From: Terriglobia bacterium
GTDB taxonomy: Bacteria > Acidobacteriota > Terriglobia > JAJPHL01
Length of the DNA: 64,000 nucleotides
Assembly: GCA_021325275.1 (NCBI GenBank)
Contig: JAJPHL010000066.1
Coordinates: forward strand, 62,001-126,000
Reading direction: 5' to 3'
The notes under the pieces: generated by a model
Databases searched by the model: none
Told to the model about the DNA's origin: nothing
What the model saw: only the letters and a program-made list of their open reading frames with translations
Part shown: positions 54,971 through 63,317 of the stretch, piece by piece
How the letters are laid out: every line of letters begins with the position of its first letter
Numbering within the stretch: position 1 is the first letter of the stretch
Program-made: the position numbers and the translations under genes

Positions 54971-56641
54971 ATGCGGTTCGGCCCCTTTGAACTCGACGAA
55001 ATCAACGGCGAACTTCGCCGCGACGGCACGCCGGTTAAGTTACCTCCCCGACAGTTCAAACTGCTCGCCCTATTGGCGCGGAATTCCAGCCAAGTGGTCA
55101 ATCGCGAGGAGATCCAGCGCGACCTCTGGGGCACGGACACCTATGTCGACTTTCAGCGGAACCTGAACGTTTGCATCGCGCAGATCCGCGCGGCGCTGGA
55201 GGACGATTCCGAGTCCCCACGATTCATCCAGACCGTGCCGCGCCGCGGATATCGCTTTGTCGCAGCGGTAGAAAATGGCGCGCCGCCCGTCGCTGCGCCG
55301 GCGCAGGCACGCAGCCGCAACCTCGCCGGGTGGATCGCCGCAGCCGCGTGCATGGTGGCCGCCGCGTTTTTCGCGCTGCGCCCCGCCCCGCCGGTGACTC
55401 CGCGAATCGCGATGTTGCCGTTCGTTGCCACGACACACGATGAACAAGACCAACGCTTCGCCGACGTGCTGACCAGCGAGGTCATCGGCACCCTCGGCAT
55501 GCAAGGCAGCCGGCTGAGCGTTATCGGACGATCTTCCGTGGAGCGCTATCGCGGGAACGCGACCGGCGCCGCCAAGGAACTTCAAGCCGACTACGTCGTC
55601 ACCGGCTCGGTGCACGCGCGGAAAGGCGACACCTGGGTCGCATCCGTCGACGTTGAACGTTCCAGCGATCATGTGGAAGTGTGGCACGAGACAATCGAGC
55701 GCGATTCGCCGGCGACATTTCAATTGCAGCAGGAAATCGCGGCGCACGTTTCGGCGGGCGTGCTGCACACGTTATTTCCGGAAGCCGCCGCCGTCGCTCG
55801 TCCCACGCATCTCGTCTCGGACGCCGCGTATCAGGCATATCTCGGCGGTCTCACGCTGCAACGCCAGGGATCGTTCGAAAGTCTCGCGCGCAGCGCGACA
55901 CTCTTGCGCGACGCGGTCGACAAGGCGCCTGATTTCGCCGCAGCTCACGCCGCACTCGCCGAAACCTACGTGTCGATGGGACGATCCGGCGCCGCGCCCG
56001 CGAGTGCTTTCGCGGAAGCTACCGAACAGGCGCAGGCCGCGCTCGCGCTCGACGCGTCGAATCCGGACGCGCACAACGCGCTCGCCAACGGATTGTTTTG
56101 GCACGACTGGGATTGGCCCAGCGCCGAGCGCGAATTTCGCGCCGCCATCGCCGCGAATCCCAGTTTCGCGGCGGCGTATCACGACTACGCGTTCTTCCTC
56201 GTGGCCATGGGACGTCCCGACGCCGCGCTCGCCGAACTGCGCACCGCCGTGGCGCTCGATCCCGTGTCGGTGCGCGTCAACATGGACGCCGGATGGCTCT
56301 TGCTGCAAGCGCATCGCTTCAATGAAGCGATCGCGCAGGCGCAACGCGCCCAAAAGCTGCAGCCGGGCTTGCGCGAAGCCGACGCCTGCATCGCGCGCGC
56401 GCGGTTATATCAAGGCCAGCCAGGAGAAGCGGTGCCCAAACAAGCCTCGCACGATCCTTATATGAACGCGGCCTTTCAATCCTTGCGCGGCGATCGCGAT
56501 TCCGCATTGAAGTCGCTGCAAACGGCGCTGGCCGCGCGCCATCCCATGATGGTGATGCTCCAAAGCGAGCCGTCGTTCGACCGCATGCGTTCTGCGCCGG
56601 AATTCCGCGCGATCGTTGCGCAAATGCGTTTTCCGAACTAG
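54971..56641 (+). CDS. CadC-type winged-helix regulator with C-terminal TPR repeats
   Basis: The 556-residue protein has an OmpR/CadC winged helix at 1-98 (RFGPFELDEINGELRRDG, LPPRQFKLLALLARNSSQVVNREEI, VDFQRNLNVCIAQIRAAL, IQTVPRRGYRFVA), a membrane segment (about 119-137), a CHASE-like or TolB-like part (RIAMLPFVA, ADYVVTGSV) and TPR units from about 290 (for example FAAAHAALAETYVSMGR, NPDAHNALANGLFWHDW, FAAAYHDYAFFLVAMGRPDAALAEL). Acidobacteria have many of these one-component regulators. TAAAAT lies 10 bases before ATG 54971 and no Shine-Dalgarno is seen, so translation may be leaderless. Confidence 0.85.
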   Translation: MRFGPFELDEINGELRRDGTPVKLPPRQFKLLALLARNSSQVVNREEIQRDLWGTDTYVDFQRNLNVCIAQIRAALEDDSESPRFIQTVPRRGYRFVAAVENGAPPVAAPAQARSRNLAGWIAAAACMVAAAFFALRPAPPVTPRIAMLPFVATTHDEQDQRFADVLTSEVIGTLGMQGSRLSVIGRSSVERYRGNATGAAKELQADYVVTGSVHARKGDTWVASVDVERSSDHVEVWHETIERDSPATFQLQQEIAAHVSAGVLHTLFPEAAAVARPTHLVSDAAYQAYLGGLTLQRQGSFESLARSATLLRDAVDKAPDFAAAHAALAETYVSMGRSGAAPASAFAEATEQAQAALALDASNPDAHNALANGLFWHDWDWPSAEREFRAAIAANPSFAAAYHDYAFFLVAMGRPDAALAELRTAVALDPVSVRVNMDAGWLLLQAHRFNEAIAQAQRAQKLQPGLREADACIARARLYQGQPGEAVPKQASHDPYMNAAFQSLRGDRDSALKSLQTALAARHPMMVMLQSEPSFDRMRSAPEFRAIVAQMRFPN

Positions 56642-57510
56642 AGATTCGCGCGCAAATATTTCATGCTCAGTTCGGCACTCTCGCGCTCCGTGCGCGTCTT
56701 GATATACACATCGAGTTCCACAACGATCCAGCCGCGATAGCCGTGCTTGTTCATTTGCGCGATCACGCCGGGGAAATCGACGTCGCCCAGGCCGAGTTCG
56801 CAGAACCAAACGTCGCGCTCGCGTCCACCCGATTGCGCGACCTTCTTCGGCGGTCCCGCGTAGTGATCCTTGAAATGCGGGAAGAGTAAGTGTCCGCCGT
56901 AGTCTGCGAAGATCTTGACAGGATCGGAGCCGCCTTGCTTCAAATGCCCGGTATCGAGAATCAGGCGGCATTTCCCGCCATTGAGGGCGTCAAGGAGCCG
57001 GCGGCAATCGTCCGGCTTCTCGCTGAGCGAATTCATGTGATTGTGATATCCCAACGCGACGCCTTCACCGGCCACGCGCGCGCCGATTTCATTCAGCAAA
57101 TCGGCCAGCGCCTTGTGCGCGCCTTCCGCCGGGGCTACGCTGTCGAGCAACTGCATGTACGGCGCGCCGATTTTCTTTAAAAACTTGGCGTGCTCCACGC
57201 TGCGATCGATGTATTCCTTGCGTTTCGCGGCGTCGAGGTTTACGGTTCCGCTCGACATCGCCACACAAACCAGCTTGCGCGCGGCGAGCATTTCCTGAAA
57301 GGCGGCCGGGCGGTCCTTGTAAGTATCGAATTCCGGTGAGCGGAATTGGATTCCAGTGAATCCCGCGGCTGAAATATCGTCGAACGCTTGATCGAGATGC
57401 GATCCCCAGGTGATGGTTGCGTAACCAAGCTTGTACTTGTCAGCGGGCAACGCGCCGAGCAACGGCAGTGCCGCGGCGGTCTCGAGAAAATTGCGGCGGG
57501 AGAGATTCAT
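56638..57510 (-). CDS. Tat-exported sugar isomerase/epimerase-like TIM barrel
   Basis: The 290-residue protein has a Tat leader (SRRNFLETAAALPLLG) and the xylose isomerase-like fold: LGYATITWGSHLDQAFDDISAAGFTGIQFRS, HAKFLKKIGAPYMQLL, GVALGYHNHMNSL with metal-ligand residues, CRLILDTGHLKQGG, PHFKDHYA and GWIVVELDVYIK. Members act on sugars or inositols; the substrate is unknown. The stop overlaps the convergent CadC-type gene: CTAG at 56638-56641 holds both stops. The frame is intact. Confidence 0.82.
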   Translation of the reverse strand: MNLSRRNFLETAAALPLLGALPADKYKLGYATITWGSHLDQAFDDISAAGFTGIQFRSPEFDTYKDRPAAFQEMLAARKLVCVAMSSGTVNLDAAKRKEYIDRSVEHAKFLKKIGAPYMQLLDSVAPAEGAHKALADLLNEIGARVAGEGVALGYHNHMNSLSEKPDDCRRLLDALNGGKCRLILDTGHLKQGGSDPVKIFADYGGHLLFPHFKDHYAGPPKKVAQSGGRERDVWFCELGLGDVDFPGVIAQMNKHGYRGWIVVELDVYIKTRTERESAELSMKYLRANL

Positions 57511-57637
57511 CGCTTATTCATATCAGAATATCGAGAATCCTTTACGATGTCGGACCGAGGAGAGCCCATGCCTACCGATTTGATCGCACGTCTCGACATA
57601 GGCGGAACATTTCCGGCTCCCTTTCGTCTATACCCGC

Positions 57638-60067
57638 ATGCTGAACGATGTGCGCTTTGCGCTCCGCATGATCTCGACGCACCGCTGGTTCTCCGCCGCC
57701 GTGATCCTCACCATGGCGCTGGGAATCGGGTTGAATGCCATGATTTTCACACTGGTCGACGCGGTGTTGATGAAACCGGTCGGCATCCCGAACGGCGATC
57801 GTCTGGTCACGATGCAGGAACGCCATCCGTCGAATCACGACCCCAACACGAATCGCGACGGCGTGTCGTATCCCGATTTCCGCGATATGCGCGCGCAAAA
57901 CTCGACGTTTGAGCGTCTCGAAGCCGGCTCTTACGAGCGAGACTCGACGATCAGCGAGGAAACAAATCCGGCACAATCCTTCCGCATGACGCCCGTGTCG
58001 GCCGGCATGTTCGAGATGATGCACGTCCCGCCAGTTGTCGGCAGATCGTTCCACGCGGACGAAGACAAGCCCGGCGCCGAGCCGGTGCTCCTGCTCGGCT
58101 ACTCGGTGTGGAAAGACCGCTACGGCGCGTCGCCGAACGTTGTGGGGCGCAGCGTGCGGTTGAACGGCAAGCCCGCCACGATCATCGGCGTGATGCCGGA
58201 AAACTTCGGCTTTCCGCAAAACAGCCAAATGTGGATTCCGCTCGTTCCCGACGCCGACGTGGAGAAGCGCTCGAATCGAAATTTACAGTTGTACGGGATC
58301 ATGAAGCGCGGTGTTTCGAGACAAGCCGCGGCCGCGGACCTTGACACCGTCGGCGCAAGGCTGGCGCAATCGTTTCCGGATACAAACAAAGATCTCGCGA
58401 TCGTCGTCGAGACGTTTCATCAACGCTTCAACGGCGGCCCCATCTCGGTCGTCTTCCTGCTAATGCAAGCGGCGGTCGTGTTCGTCCTTCTGATCGCCTG
58501 CGCCAACGTGGCCAACATGATGCTCAGCCGCGCCATCGAACGTCGCCGCGAAATCTCGATCCGCGCGGCGATGGGCGCGTCGCGCTTGCAAATCATTCGC
58601 CAGTTACTGATCGAATGCACGATTCTCTCGACGCTCGGTGGAGCGCTGGGACTCGCGCTGTGCGAATGGGGCGTCCGCTGGTTCAGCTTGCAGACCATGG
58701 ATGTGGGCAAGCCGTATTGGATTATCTTCGCCACCGACTATCGCGTCTTCGCGTTCTTCGCCGTCACCTGCATCGGCGCGGGACTCACGTTTGGCCTGCT
58801 GCCCGCATTGCGCGCCTCGCGCGTGGATCTGAACAGCGTGTTGAAGGAAGGATCGCGCGCCGCCGGAATTCAGGGCGGCGGCAAGTTATCGAGCGTGCTG
58901 GTAATCTTCCAAATGGCCGCGACGCTGGTGCTGCTGACGGGCGCCGCGATTTTCGTGCGCGCGGTGATCGGCTATCAAACGCTGAACACCTTTGTGCCCA
59001 CCGAGCAGCTTCTCACGTTGCGACTTCGCCTGGCGGGCACGCACTATCCCGACAACGCCGCGCGCTTACGCTTCTACGATCAACTGATGCCGCGCATCGC
59101 CGCGATTCCCGGCGTTACGGCAGCGGGACTTGCGTCAAGTCCTATCGGCACGGGCACGGGCGACCGCGGAATCGAGATCGAAGGCCAACCCTTGGCCGAC
59201 GTTCATCGCGCGCCGCGCGTGAGTTTCATGGTGCACTCGCCCGACGCTTTCGCGGTGGAAGATCTGCCGATCATCGCGGGACGCAATTTCACCGAGAAAG
59301 ACGGCACGGGCGGCGTGAATTCGGCGATCGTGTCGAAGGCATTGGCCGAGCGCTTCTTTCCGCATCAGGACGCTGTGGGAAAACGTCTGCGCTACTACGA
59401 CGGCAACGACAACAACTTGAAGGCGAGCGAGTGGCTGACGATCGTCGGCGTGTGCCCGACATTCATCCAGCGCATGGACCGCGCGGGACCCGAGCCCGTG
59501 TTGTTCGTGCCGTTTCGCCAACTTACGTATACAACCATGTCGCTCGTGGTGCGCTCAACGAGCGCCGGCAGCGTCGCGAACGCCGTGCGCCAGCAAATCC
59601 AAGCGCTCGACCAGGATTTAGCGCCGATGGACGTGCGCACGCTGCAAGCCTCGCTGGAACGTCAGGCGTGGATGTTGGGATTATTTGGGACGCTCTTCAC
59701 ATCATTCGCGCTGATCGCTCTCGCGATCGCGTCGCTGGGACTCTACGCTGTGGTCGCGCAAGCCACCGCGCGGCGCACGCAGGAAATCGGAATTCGCATG
59801 GCGTTGGGCGCGACCTCGCCACGGATCATGCGAATGGTGATGTCGCGCGGCGCGTTGCAACTGGCGATCGGTGTGGTGCTGGGACTCGCGGCGGCGTATC
59901 CGGTGACGCGCCTGATGGTCACGTTGCCGCTACGCGCGGAGTCGACGGGTCCCGGCGCGATGGCGGCCGTGGCATGCCTGCTGGTTGTGGTGGGCCTGGC
60001 CGCGTCGTGGGTCCCGGCGCGGCGCGCCGCGTCGGTGGACCCGATGATCGCGCTGCGCGACGAGTGA
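57638..60067 (+). CDS. Large FtsX/MacB-like permease of the acidobacterial duplicated orphan type
   Basis: The 809-residue protein has two tandem halves, each with a MacB_PCD-like periplasmic domain and an FtsX-type four-helix core: MLNDVRFALRMISTHRWFSAAVILTMALGIGLNAMIF, ACANVANMMLSRAIERRREISIRAAMGASRLQII, then VLVIFQMAATLVLLTGAAIFVRAVI, ARRTQEIGIRMALGATSPRIM and WVPARRAASVDPMIALR. This fused layout without an ATPase gene beside it is characteristic of Acidobacteria. The ATG at 57638 has no Shine-Dalgarno; TATACC lies 3 bases before it. The transported substrate is unknown. Confidence 0.88.
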   Translation: MLNDVRFALRMISTHRWFSAAVILTMALGIGLNAMIFTLVDAVLMKPVGIPNGDRLVTMQERHPSNHDPNTNRDGVSYPDFRDMRAQNSTFERLEAGSYERDSTISEETNPAQSFRMTPVSAGMFEMMHVPPVVGRSFHADEDKPGAEPVLLLGYSVWKDRYGASPNVVGRSVRLNGKPATIIGVMPENFGFPQNSQMWIPLVPDADVEKRSNRNLQLYGIMKRGVSRQAAAADLDTVGARLAQSFPDTNKDLAIVVETFHQRFNGGPISVVFLLMQAAVVFVLLIACANVANMMLSRAIERRREISIRAAMGASRLQIIRQLLIECTILSTLGGALGLALCEWGVRWFSLQTMDVGKPYWIIFATDYRVFAFFAVTCIGAGLTFGLLPALRASRVDLNSVLKEGSRAAGIQGGGKLSSVLVIFQMAATLVLLTGAAIFVRAVIGYQTLNTFVPTEQLLTLRLRLAGTHYPDNAARLRFYDQLMPRIAAIPGVTAAGLASSPIGTGTGDRGIEIEGQPLADVHRAPRVSFMVHSPDAFAVEDLPIIAGRNFTEKDGTGGVNSAIVSKALAERFFPHQDAVGKRLRYYDGNDNNLKASEWLTIVGVCPTFIQRMDRAGPEPVLFVPFRQLTYTTMSLVVRSTSAGSVANAVRQQIQALDQDLAPMDVRTLQASLERQAWMLGLFGTLFTSFALIALAIASLGLYAVVAQATARRTQEIGIRMALGATSPRIMRMVMSRGALQLAIGVVLGLAAAYPVTRLMVTLPLRAESTGPGAMAAVACLLVVVGLAASWVPARRAASVDPMIALRDE

Positions 60068-60087
60068 CGCGGTTTCCGGCGCGATGC

Positions 60088-60093
60088 TATAAT
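60088..60093 (+). promoter_or_regulatory. -10 element TATAAT, near-leaderless start of the cupin gene
   Basis: TATAAT is followed by 8 bases and ATG 60102. There is no ribosome binding site between them, so the predicted leader is about 2 bases. Confidence 0.5.
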
Positions 60094-60101
60094 CAGCGGC
60101 C

Positions 60102-60491
60102 ATGAAGAAGCCTTCGTTTCAGATAGCGATCCTAGCGGGATTTCTCATCGTGCCGCTTCAATTTCTGACGCCGCAACAGTCCGCGATGCCCCAAGATGGA
60201 CCCCAGCGCACCCTGCAATTTGAGAACGACGACGTCGCGGTTTGGAAAGCGGTGGTGGCGCCGAACGGTCCGCTGTCGATGCACACGCACGAGCATCCGC
60301 GCGTGATCGTCGCCGTGGCCGGCGGACCCATGAAGATCGTCTTCGAGGATGGAACTTCTGAAATGCATCAATGGGAAAGCGGGAAGGCGTACTGGTTGTC
60401 GAAGGAAGAAGGCCGCAAGAAGCACGCGGACGTAAATACCGGTTCCAAGCCGATTGAAGTGATGGTAGTGGAATTGAAGAAGTCGAACTAA
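60102..60491 (+). CDS. Cupin-fold secreted protein
   Basis: The 129-residue protein has a signal or membrane anchor (residues about 1-25: SFQIAILAGFLIVPLQFLTP) and a cupin core with DVAVWKAVVAPNGPLSMHTHEHPRVIVAVAGG (metal-binding His at HTHEHP), DGTSEMHQWESGKAYWLSKEE and KPIEVMVVELKKS. It probably binds a metal; no substrate is evident. It starts 34 bp after the permease stop but has its own TATAAT element. Confidence 0.82.
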   Translation: MKKPSFQIAILAGFLIVPLQFLTPQQSAMPQDGPQRTLQFENDDVAVWKAVVAPNGPLSMHTHEHPRVIVAVAGGPMKIVFEDGTSEMHQWESGKAYWLSKEEGRKKHADVNTGSKPIEVMVVELKKSN

Positions 60492-60584
60492 GACGGAAGC
60501 GCGACATTGCACCGTCCATCTGTCGAATTGCTTCGAGGACATGCGATCGGGTTCTGGGTCGACTCGTGCTACGCTGGACCGATC

Positions 60585-61535
60585 ATGCGATTCGCCTTAT
60601 CTGTAACGTTAATCCTCGCATCCGGCATGTTGGCGGCGCAAGAGCCGCTGCCCGGCGCGGGCCTCGCGCAACATCCCTTCCTCTACTGCGGCGAGTGGCA
60701 GGATCGCGGACACAGCGACCAAGTGATGTACATCGTGCGCGGCGGCAAAGTCGAATGGACCTACGCGATTCCCGGACGCGAAGAATACGGCGATTGCACG
60801 CGTCTCTCGAACGGCAATATCGTTTTCTCACGGCGTTTTTCGGCCAGCGAGATCACGCCGGATAAAAAGATCGTTTGGAATTACGACGCGCCGCCGAACA
60901 CCGAGATTCACACCGCCTATCCGCTGGGAAACGATCGCGTGCTGTTGATGCAGAATGGCGATCCCGCGAAGTTGCTGGTGATCGAGAAAAAATCGAATCG
61001 CATCGTCAAGGAACTCGTCATGCCCACGCGCAATCCCGCGGGCATCCATGGACAATTTCGGCATGCGCGCGCGACCAAAGCCGGAACGTTCCTTGTCGCG
61101 CATCTCGATCTCGGTAAAGTTGTCGAGTACGATCCCGACGGCAAGGAACTGTGGTCGGTCGCGGCGCCTTCGGCGTGGGCCGCAGTGCGTTTGAAAAACG
61201 GCAATACATTGATCAGCGGCAATCAACACGGATACGTCCGCGAAGTAAATCCCGCGGGCGAAACGGTGTGGGAGATCAACAAAAACGATCTGCCGGGATT
61301 TCCGCTGTACACCGTGCAGGAAGTGGATCGCCTGGCGAACGGCAACACGGTGATCTGCAACTGGGCCGGGTCGCTGCCGCAAGATCAATGGACGAACGTG
61401 GTGCAAGTGATCGAAGTGACGCCGGACAAACGCGTCGTGTGGGCCCTGCGCGATTGGAAAACGCTGGGGCCCGCGTCGGCGATTCAGCTACTCGACGAGA
61501 AAGGCGTGCCGGAGAACGGCGATCTGCAACGCTGA
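60585..61535 (+). CDS. Secreted beta-propeller protein
   Basis: The 316-residue protein has a signal peptide (RFALSVTLILASGMLAAQ) and repeats of the form DPDGKELWSVAAPSAWAAVRLKNGNTLISG, NPAGETVWEINKNDLPGF and LANGNTVICNWAGS, resembling PQQ-like or arylsulfotransferase-type propellers. The active-site residues of arylsulfotransferases cannot be confirmed, so I give only the fold. ATG 60585 is used as it opens the signal peptide. The gene ends directly against the convergent DoxX-like gene (no gap). Confidence 0.78.
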   Translation: MRFALSVTLILASGMLAAQEPLPGAGLAQHPFLYCGEWQDRGHSDQVMYIVRGGKVEWTYAIPGREEYGDCTRLSNGNIVFSRRFSASEITPDKKIVWNYDAPPNTEIHTAYPLGNDRVLLMQNGDPAKLLVIEKKSNRIVKELVMPTRNPAGIHGQFRHARATKAGTFLVAHLDLGKVVEYDPDGKELWSVAAPSAWAAVRLKNGNTLISGNQHGYVREVNPAGETVWEINKNDLPGFPLYTVQEVDRLANGNTVICNWAGSLPQDQWTNVVQVIEVTPDKRVVWALRDWKTLGPASAIQLLDEKGVPENGDLQR

Positions 61536-61940
61536 CTAATCTTCAACCTTGGCGAGTCGCGCTAGCGCAAACGCGCCGAGCGCAAGACCAACGTCGCGCA
61601 AGGCGATGTCGAAATGCGCGCCTTGGGCCACGAGGTTGAGCACAATCCCGCACAGCCAGCAGCCGACGATGAGCGCGCCGATGCGCGGCTTCATCGCAAC
61701 GATCAAGCCGGCGACGATTTCGATCACACCCACCACTGACATGAAGCCTTGCGCCGACATTCCCACGGCGTGGTGCAGTTGCGGCGCCAGATACATGTTC
61801 CAGTTCACCAGGACGTGCGTGAACTTATCGGCGCCTGCGATGATCAGCGCGGCCGTGAAGGTGATGTGCAGAATCTGGTAAGCCTGATACGCCGGGTCGT
61901 GGACGTGCGACATCATCCGTTCTGCAATTGCATTGCTCAT
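61536..61940 (-). CDS. DoxX-like small membrane protein
   Basis: The 134-residue protein has four hydrophobic segments (ITFTAALIIAGADKFTHVLV, GFMSVVGVIEIVAGLIVAM, GALIVGCWLCGIVLNLVAQG, LALGAFALARL), a DoxX-type layout. AGGAG lies 8 bases before ATG 61940. DoxX relatives take part in envelope redox or stress functions; nothing here fixes the role. Confidence 0.8.
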   Translation of the reverse strand: MSNAIAERMMSHVHDPAYQAYQILHITFTAALIIAGADKFTHVLVNWNMYLAPQLHHAVGMSAQGFMSVVGVIEIVAGLIVAMKPRIGALIVGCWLCGIVLNLVAQGAHFDIALRDVGLALGAFALARLAKVED

Positions 61941-61984
61941 AAAACTCTCCTTTCATGTCGAATGACGCGCCCAACTCGCAGATA

Positions 61985-62010
61985 GGGTGCACGTGCATCC
62001 CGCTGCACCC
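61985..62010. repeat. Inverted repeat in the divergent spacer
   Basis: GGGTGCA and TGCACCC, 12 bases apart, lie between the DoxX-like gene and the gene at 62069; GTGCA recurs three more times within 30 bases. It may be an operator or a hairpin. Confidence 0.35.
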
Positions 62011-62068
62011 GGTGCAAAAGTTGGACGTTCGCGTTAAGATCATGACTGTCCCGGCGTCCTAAGTTCAT

Positions 62069-63121
62069 ATGCGCGCATTCGCCGTCGCTGTTGCCGCTTC
62101 CTTTGCCGCGTACGCACTCTCCGTTCCGCCCGAGCCGCGATTCGAGTTGGCGTCGGAAAAAACACTGCCGGCCATCATGCCACCGAGTCACGGCGAGGCG
62201 TTTAGCGTGCTTTCGGCCGACGGCAAGTCGGTGCTCACCGCGCGGGCCGGGCGCTTGGGCAAACGCAAGCTCGACTCGGTGGTGGAGGACGAAATCCTTC
62301 CCGCCGGATCGATTTCGCCTGCGCCATTCGGGCAATGGATCGCGTGGTCGCCGAACGAACGCTACGTCTACTACATCCAAATCGAGCAGAGCCTGCCGAA
62401 CCTGTGGCGGCTCGATCTCAAAACACATGCTGCGGTGTGTGCGATCAAAAACGTCAGCGTTGCCAGTCGCAACTTGCCGCTTTTGTCGCCCGACGGTGAA
62501 AAAATCGCGTTCCAGCGCGGCCGCGAGATGATGCTTGCCGACGCGGATGGAAGCAACCAACGACCCTGGTGCGAGAACTGTAGTTTTTCGCCGTACTCCC
62601 TGGCGTGGTCGCCGGAAAGTTCGCGAGTCCTCTTTACGACGTTCATAGCGCAGGCAGTCAGCGCCCCGGGCAAGAATTCGGGACCGGTAATGCGGGTAAG
62701 AGTTTTCGATTTCAGAACGGGGCAAACGAAGGAATTGGGATCATGGAACGGCATCATTCCGTCGATTGTCTGGCCCGCATGGGATAAAAACGCGGAGAAA
62801 AACGGGGATAACGGCGTGTTCCTGTGTTTGTGGTCGCCGAACACGAGCGCCATGCATAGCTGGAAGAATCTGTTGACCCACGGTGAACCGCGCGTATTGA
62901 GTCCCATCTGGCATCTGAACATCGCCAGTGGCGAACGAACGCAGGTGACGCAGCCGCCCGGCAGCTACCTGCGGATGTTCGGCGCGGGACCCGATGCATT
63001 CTCACTAGTCGCCGACCGTTCGCCGGAGCCGATCACGGCCTGGGACGCCATCACCAACGTCTTCGGTGTGGACATGCCATCGCGCGCGCCGACCACGGTG
63101 ATGCTGACGCTGAAGAAGTAG
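62069..63121 (+). CDS. Secreted WD40/TolB-like propeller protein
   Basis: The 350-residue protein has a signal (MRAFAVAVAASFAAYALSV) and TolB-type repeats: AFSVLSADGKSVLTARAG, WIAWSPNERYVYYIQIE, NLPLLSPDGEKIAFQRG and LAWSPESSRVLFTTF. No partner genes such as Pal or Tol proteins are close, so it is not the TolB of the Tol-Pal system. TAAGTT lies 4-10 bases before the ATG and there is no clear Shine-Dalgarno. Function unknown. Confidence 0.8.
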   Translation: MRAFAVAVAASFAAYALSVPPEPRFELASEKTLPAIMPPSHGEAFSVLSADGKSVLTARAGRLGKRKLDSVVEDEILPAGSISPAPFGQWIAWSPNERYVYYIQIEQSLPNLWRLDLKTHAAVCAIKNVSVASRNLPLLSPDGEKIAFQRGREMMLADADGSNQRPWCENCSFSPYSLAWSPESSRVLFTTFIAQAVSAPGKNSGPVMRVRVFDFRTGQTKELGSWNGIIPSIVWPAWDKNAEKNGDNGVFLCLWSPNTSAMHSWKNLLTHGEPRVLSPIWHLNIASGERTQVTQPPGSYLRMFGAGPDAFSLVADRSPEPITAWDAITNVFGVDMPSRAPTTVMLTLKK

Positions 63122-63187
63122 CGTTTCGCCCGTTTTCGTGTAGAATCGGAATTGCAGTCATTCCATCCAAGGAGGCGCCGACAGAAT

Positions 63188-63235
63188 ATGCGTGTTCATT
63201 CCATCGCCCGTGGTGGGTCTGTCGCGGCGGCCTAG
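63188..63235 (+). CDS. Putative 15-aa leader peptide upstream of rsgA
   Basis: ATG 63188 opens a short frame (MRVHSIARGGSVAAA) that ends at TAG 63235. AAGGAGG lies about 13 bases upstream, the best Shine-Dalgarno in the region. A TAGAAT (about 63141) could be the -10 of the shared transcript. The frame runs into the first arm of a strong hairpin (63215-63261). The position suggests translational or transcriptional attenuation of the next gene; it is not proven to be translated. Confidence 0.45.
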   Translation: MRVHSIARGGSVAAA

Positions 63236-63261
63236 CTTCCCCGGCAGTTCGCGGCAGATCC
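63215..63261 (+). promoter_or_regulatory. Hairpin overlapping the leader peptide
   Basis: GGGTCTGTCGCG (63215-63226) pairs with CGCGGCAGATCC (63250-63261) over 12 positions, with two G-U wobbles. The first arm is inside the short leader frame, so a ribosome there would change the fold. About 55 bases separate it from the rsgA start. Confidence 0.45.
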
Positions 63262-63286
63262 TTACCCTTACAACTAAATAGGTATC

Positions 63287-63304
63287 GCGGACACGTGTGT
63301 CCGC
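63287..63304. repeat. REP-like palindrome before rsgA
   Basis: GCGGACAC-GT-GTGTCCGC is an 18-bp palindrome with the GGACA...TGTCC core also seen at 37071-37092. It lies 6 bases before the AAGGAG of rsgA and could influence translation as a hairpin. Confidence 0.45.
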
Positions 63305-63317
63305 CAAGGAGCCTGTC

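Noticed and set aside
57568-57912. A separate small gene beginning at ATG 57568, which has a good GAGGAG before it
   Set aside because: It overlaps the permease by 275 bases in another frame and shows no family; kept only as a possible short leader.
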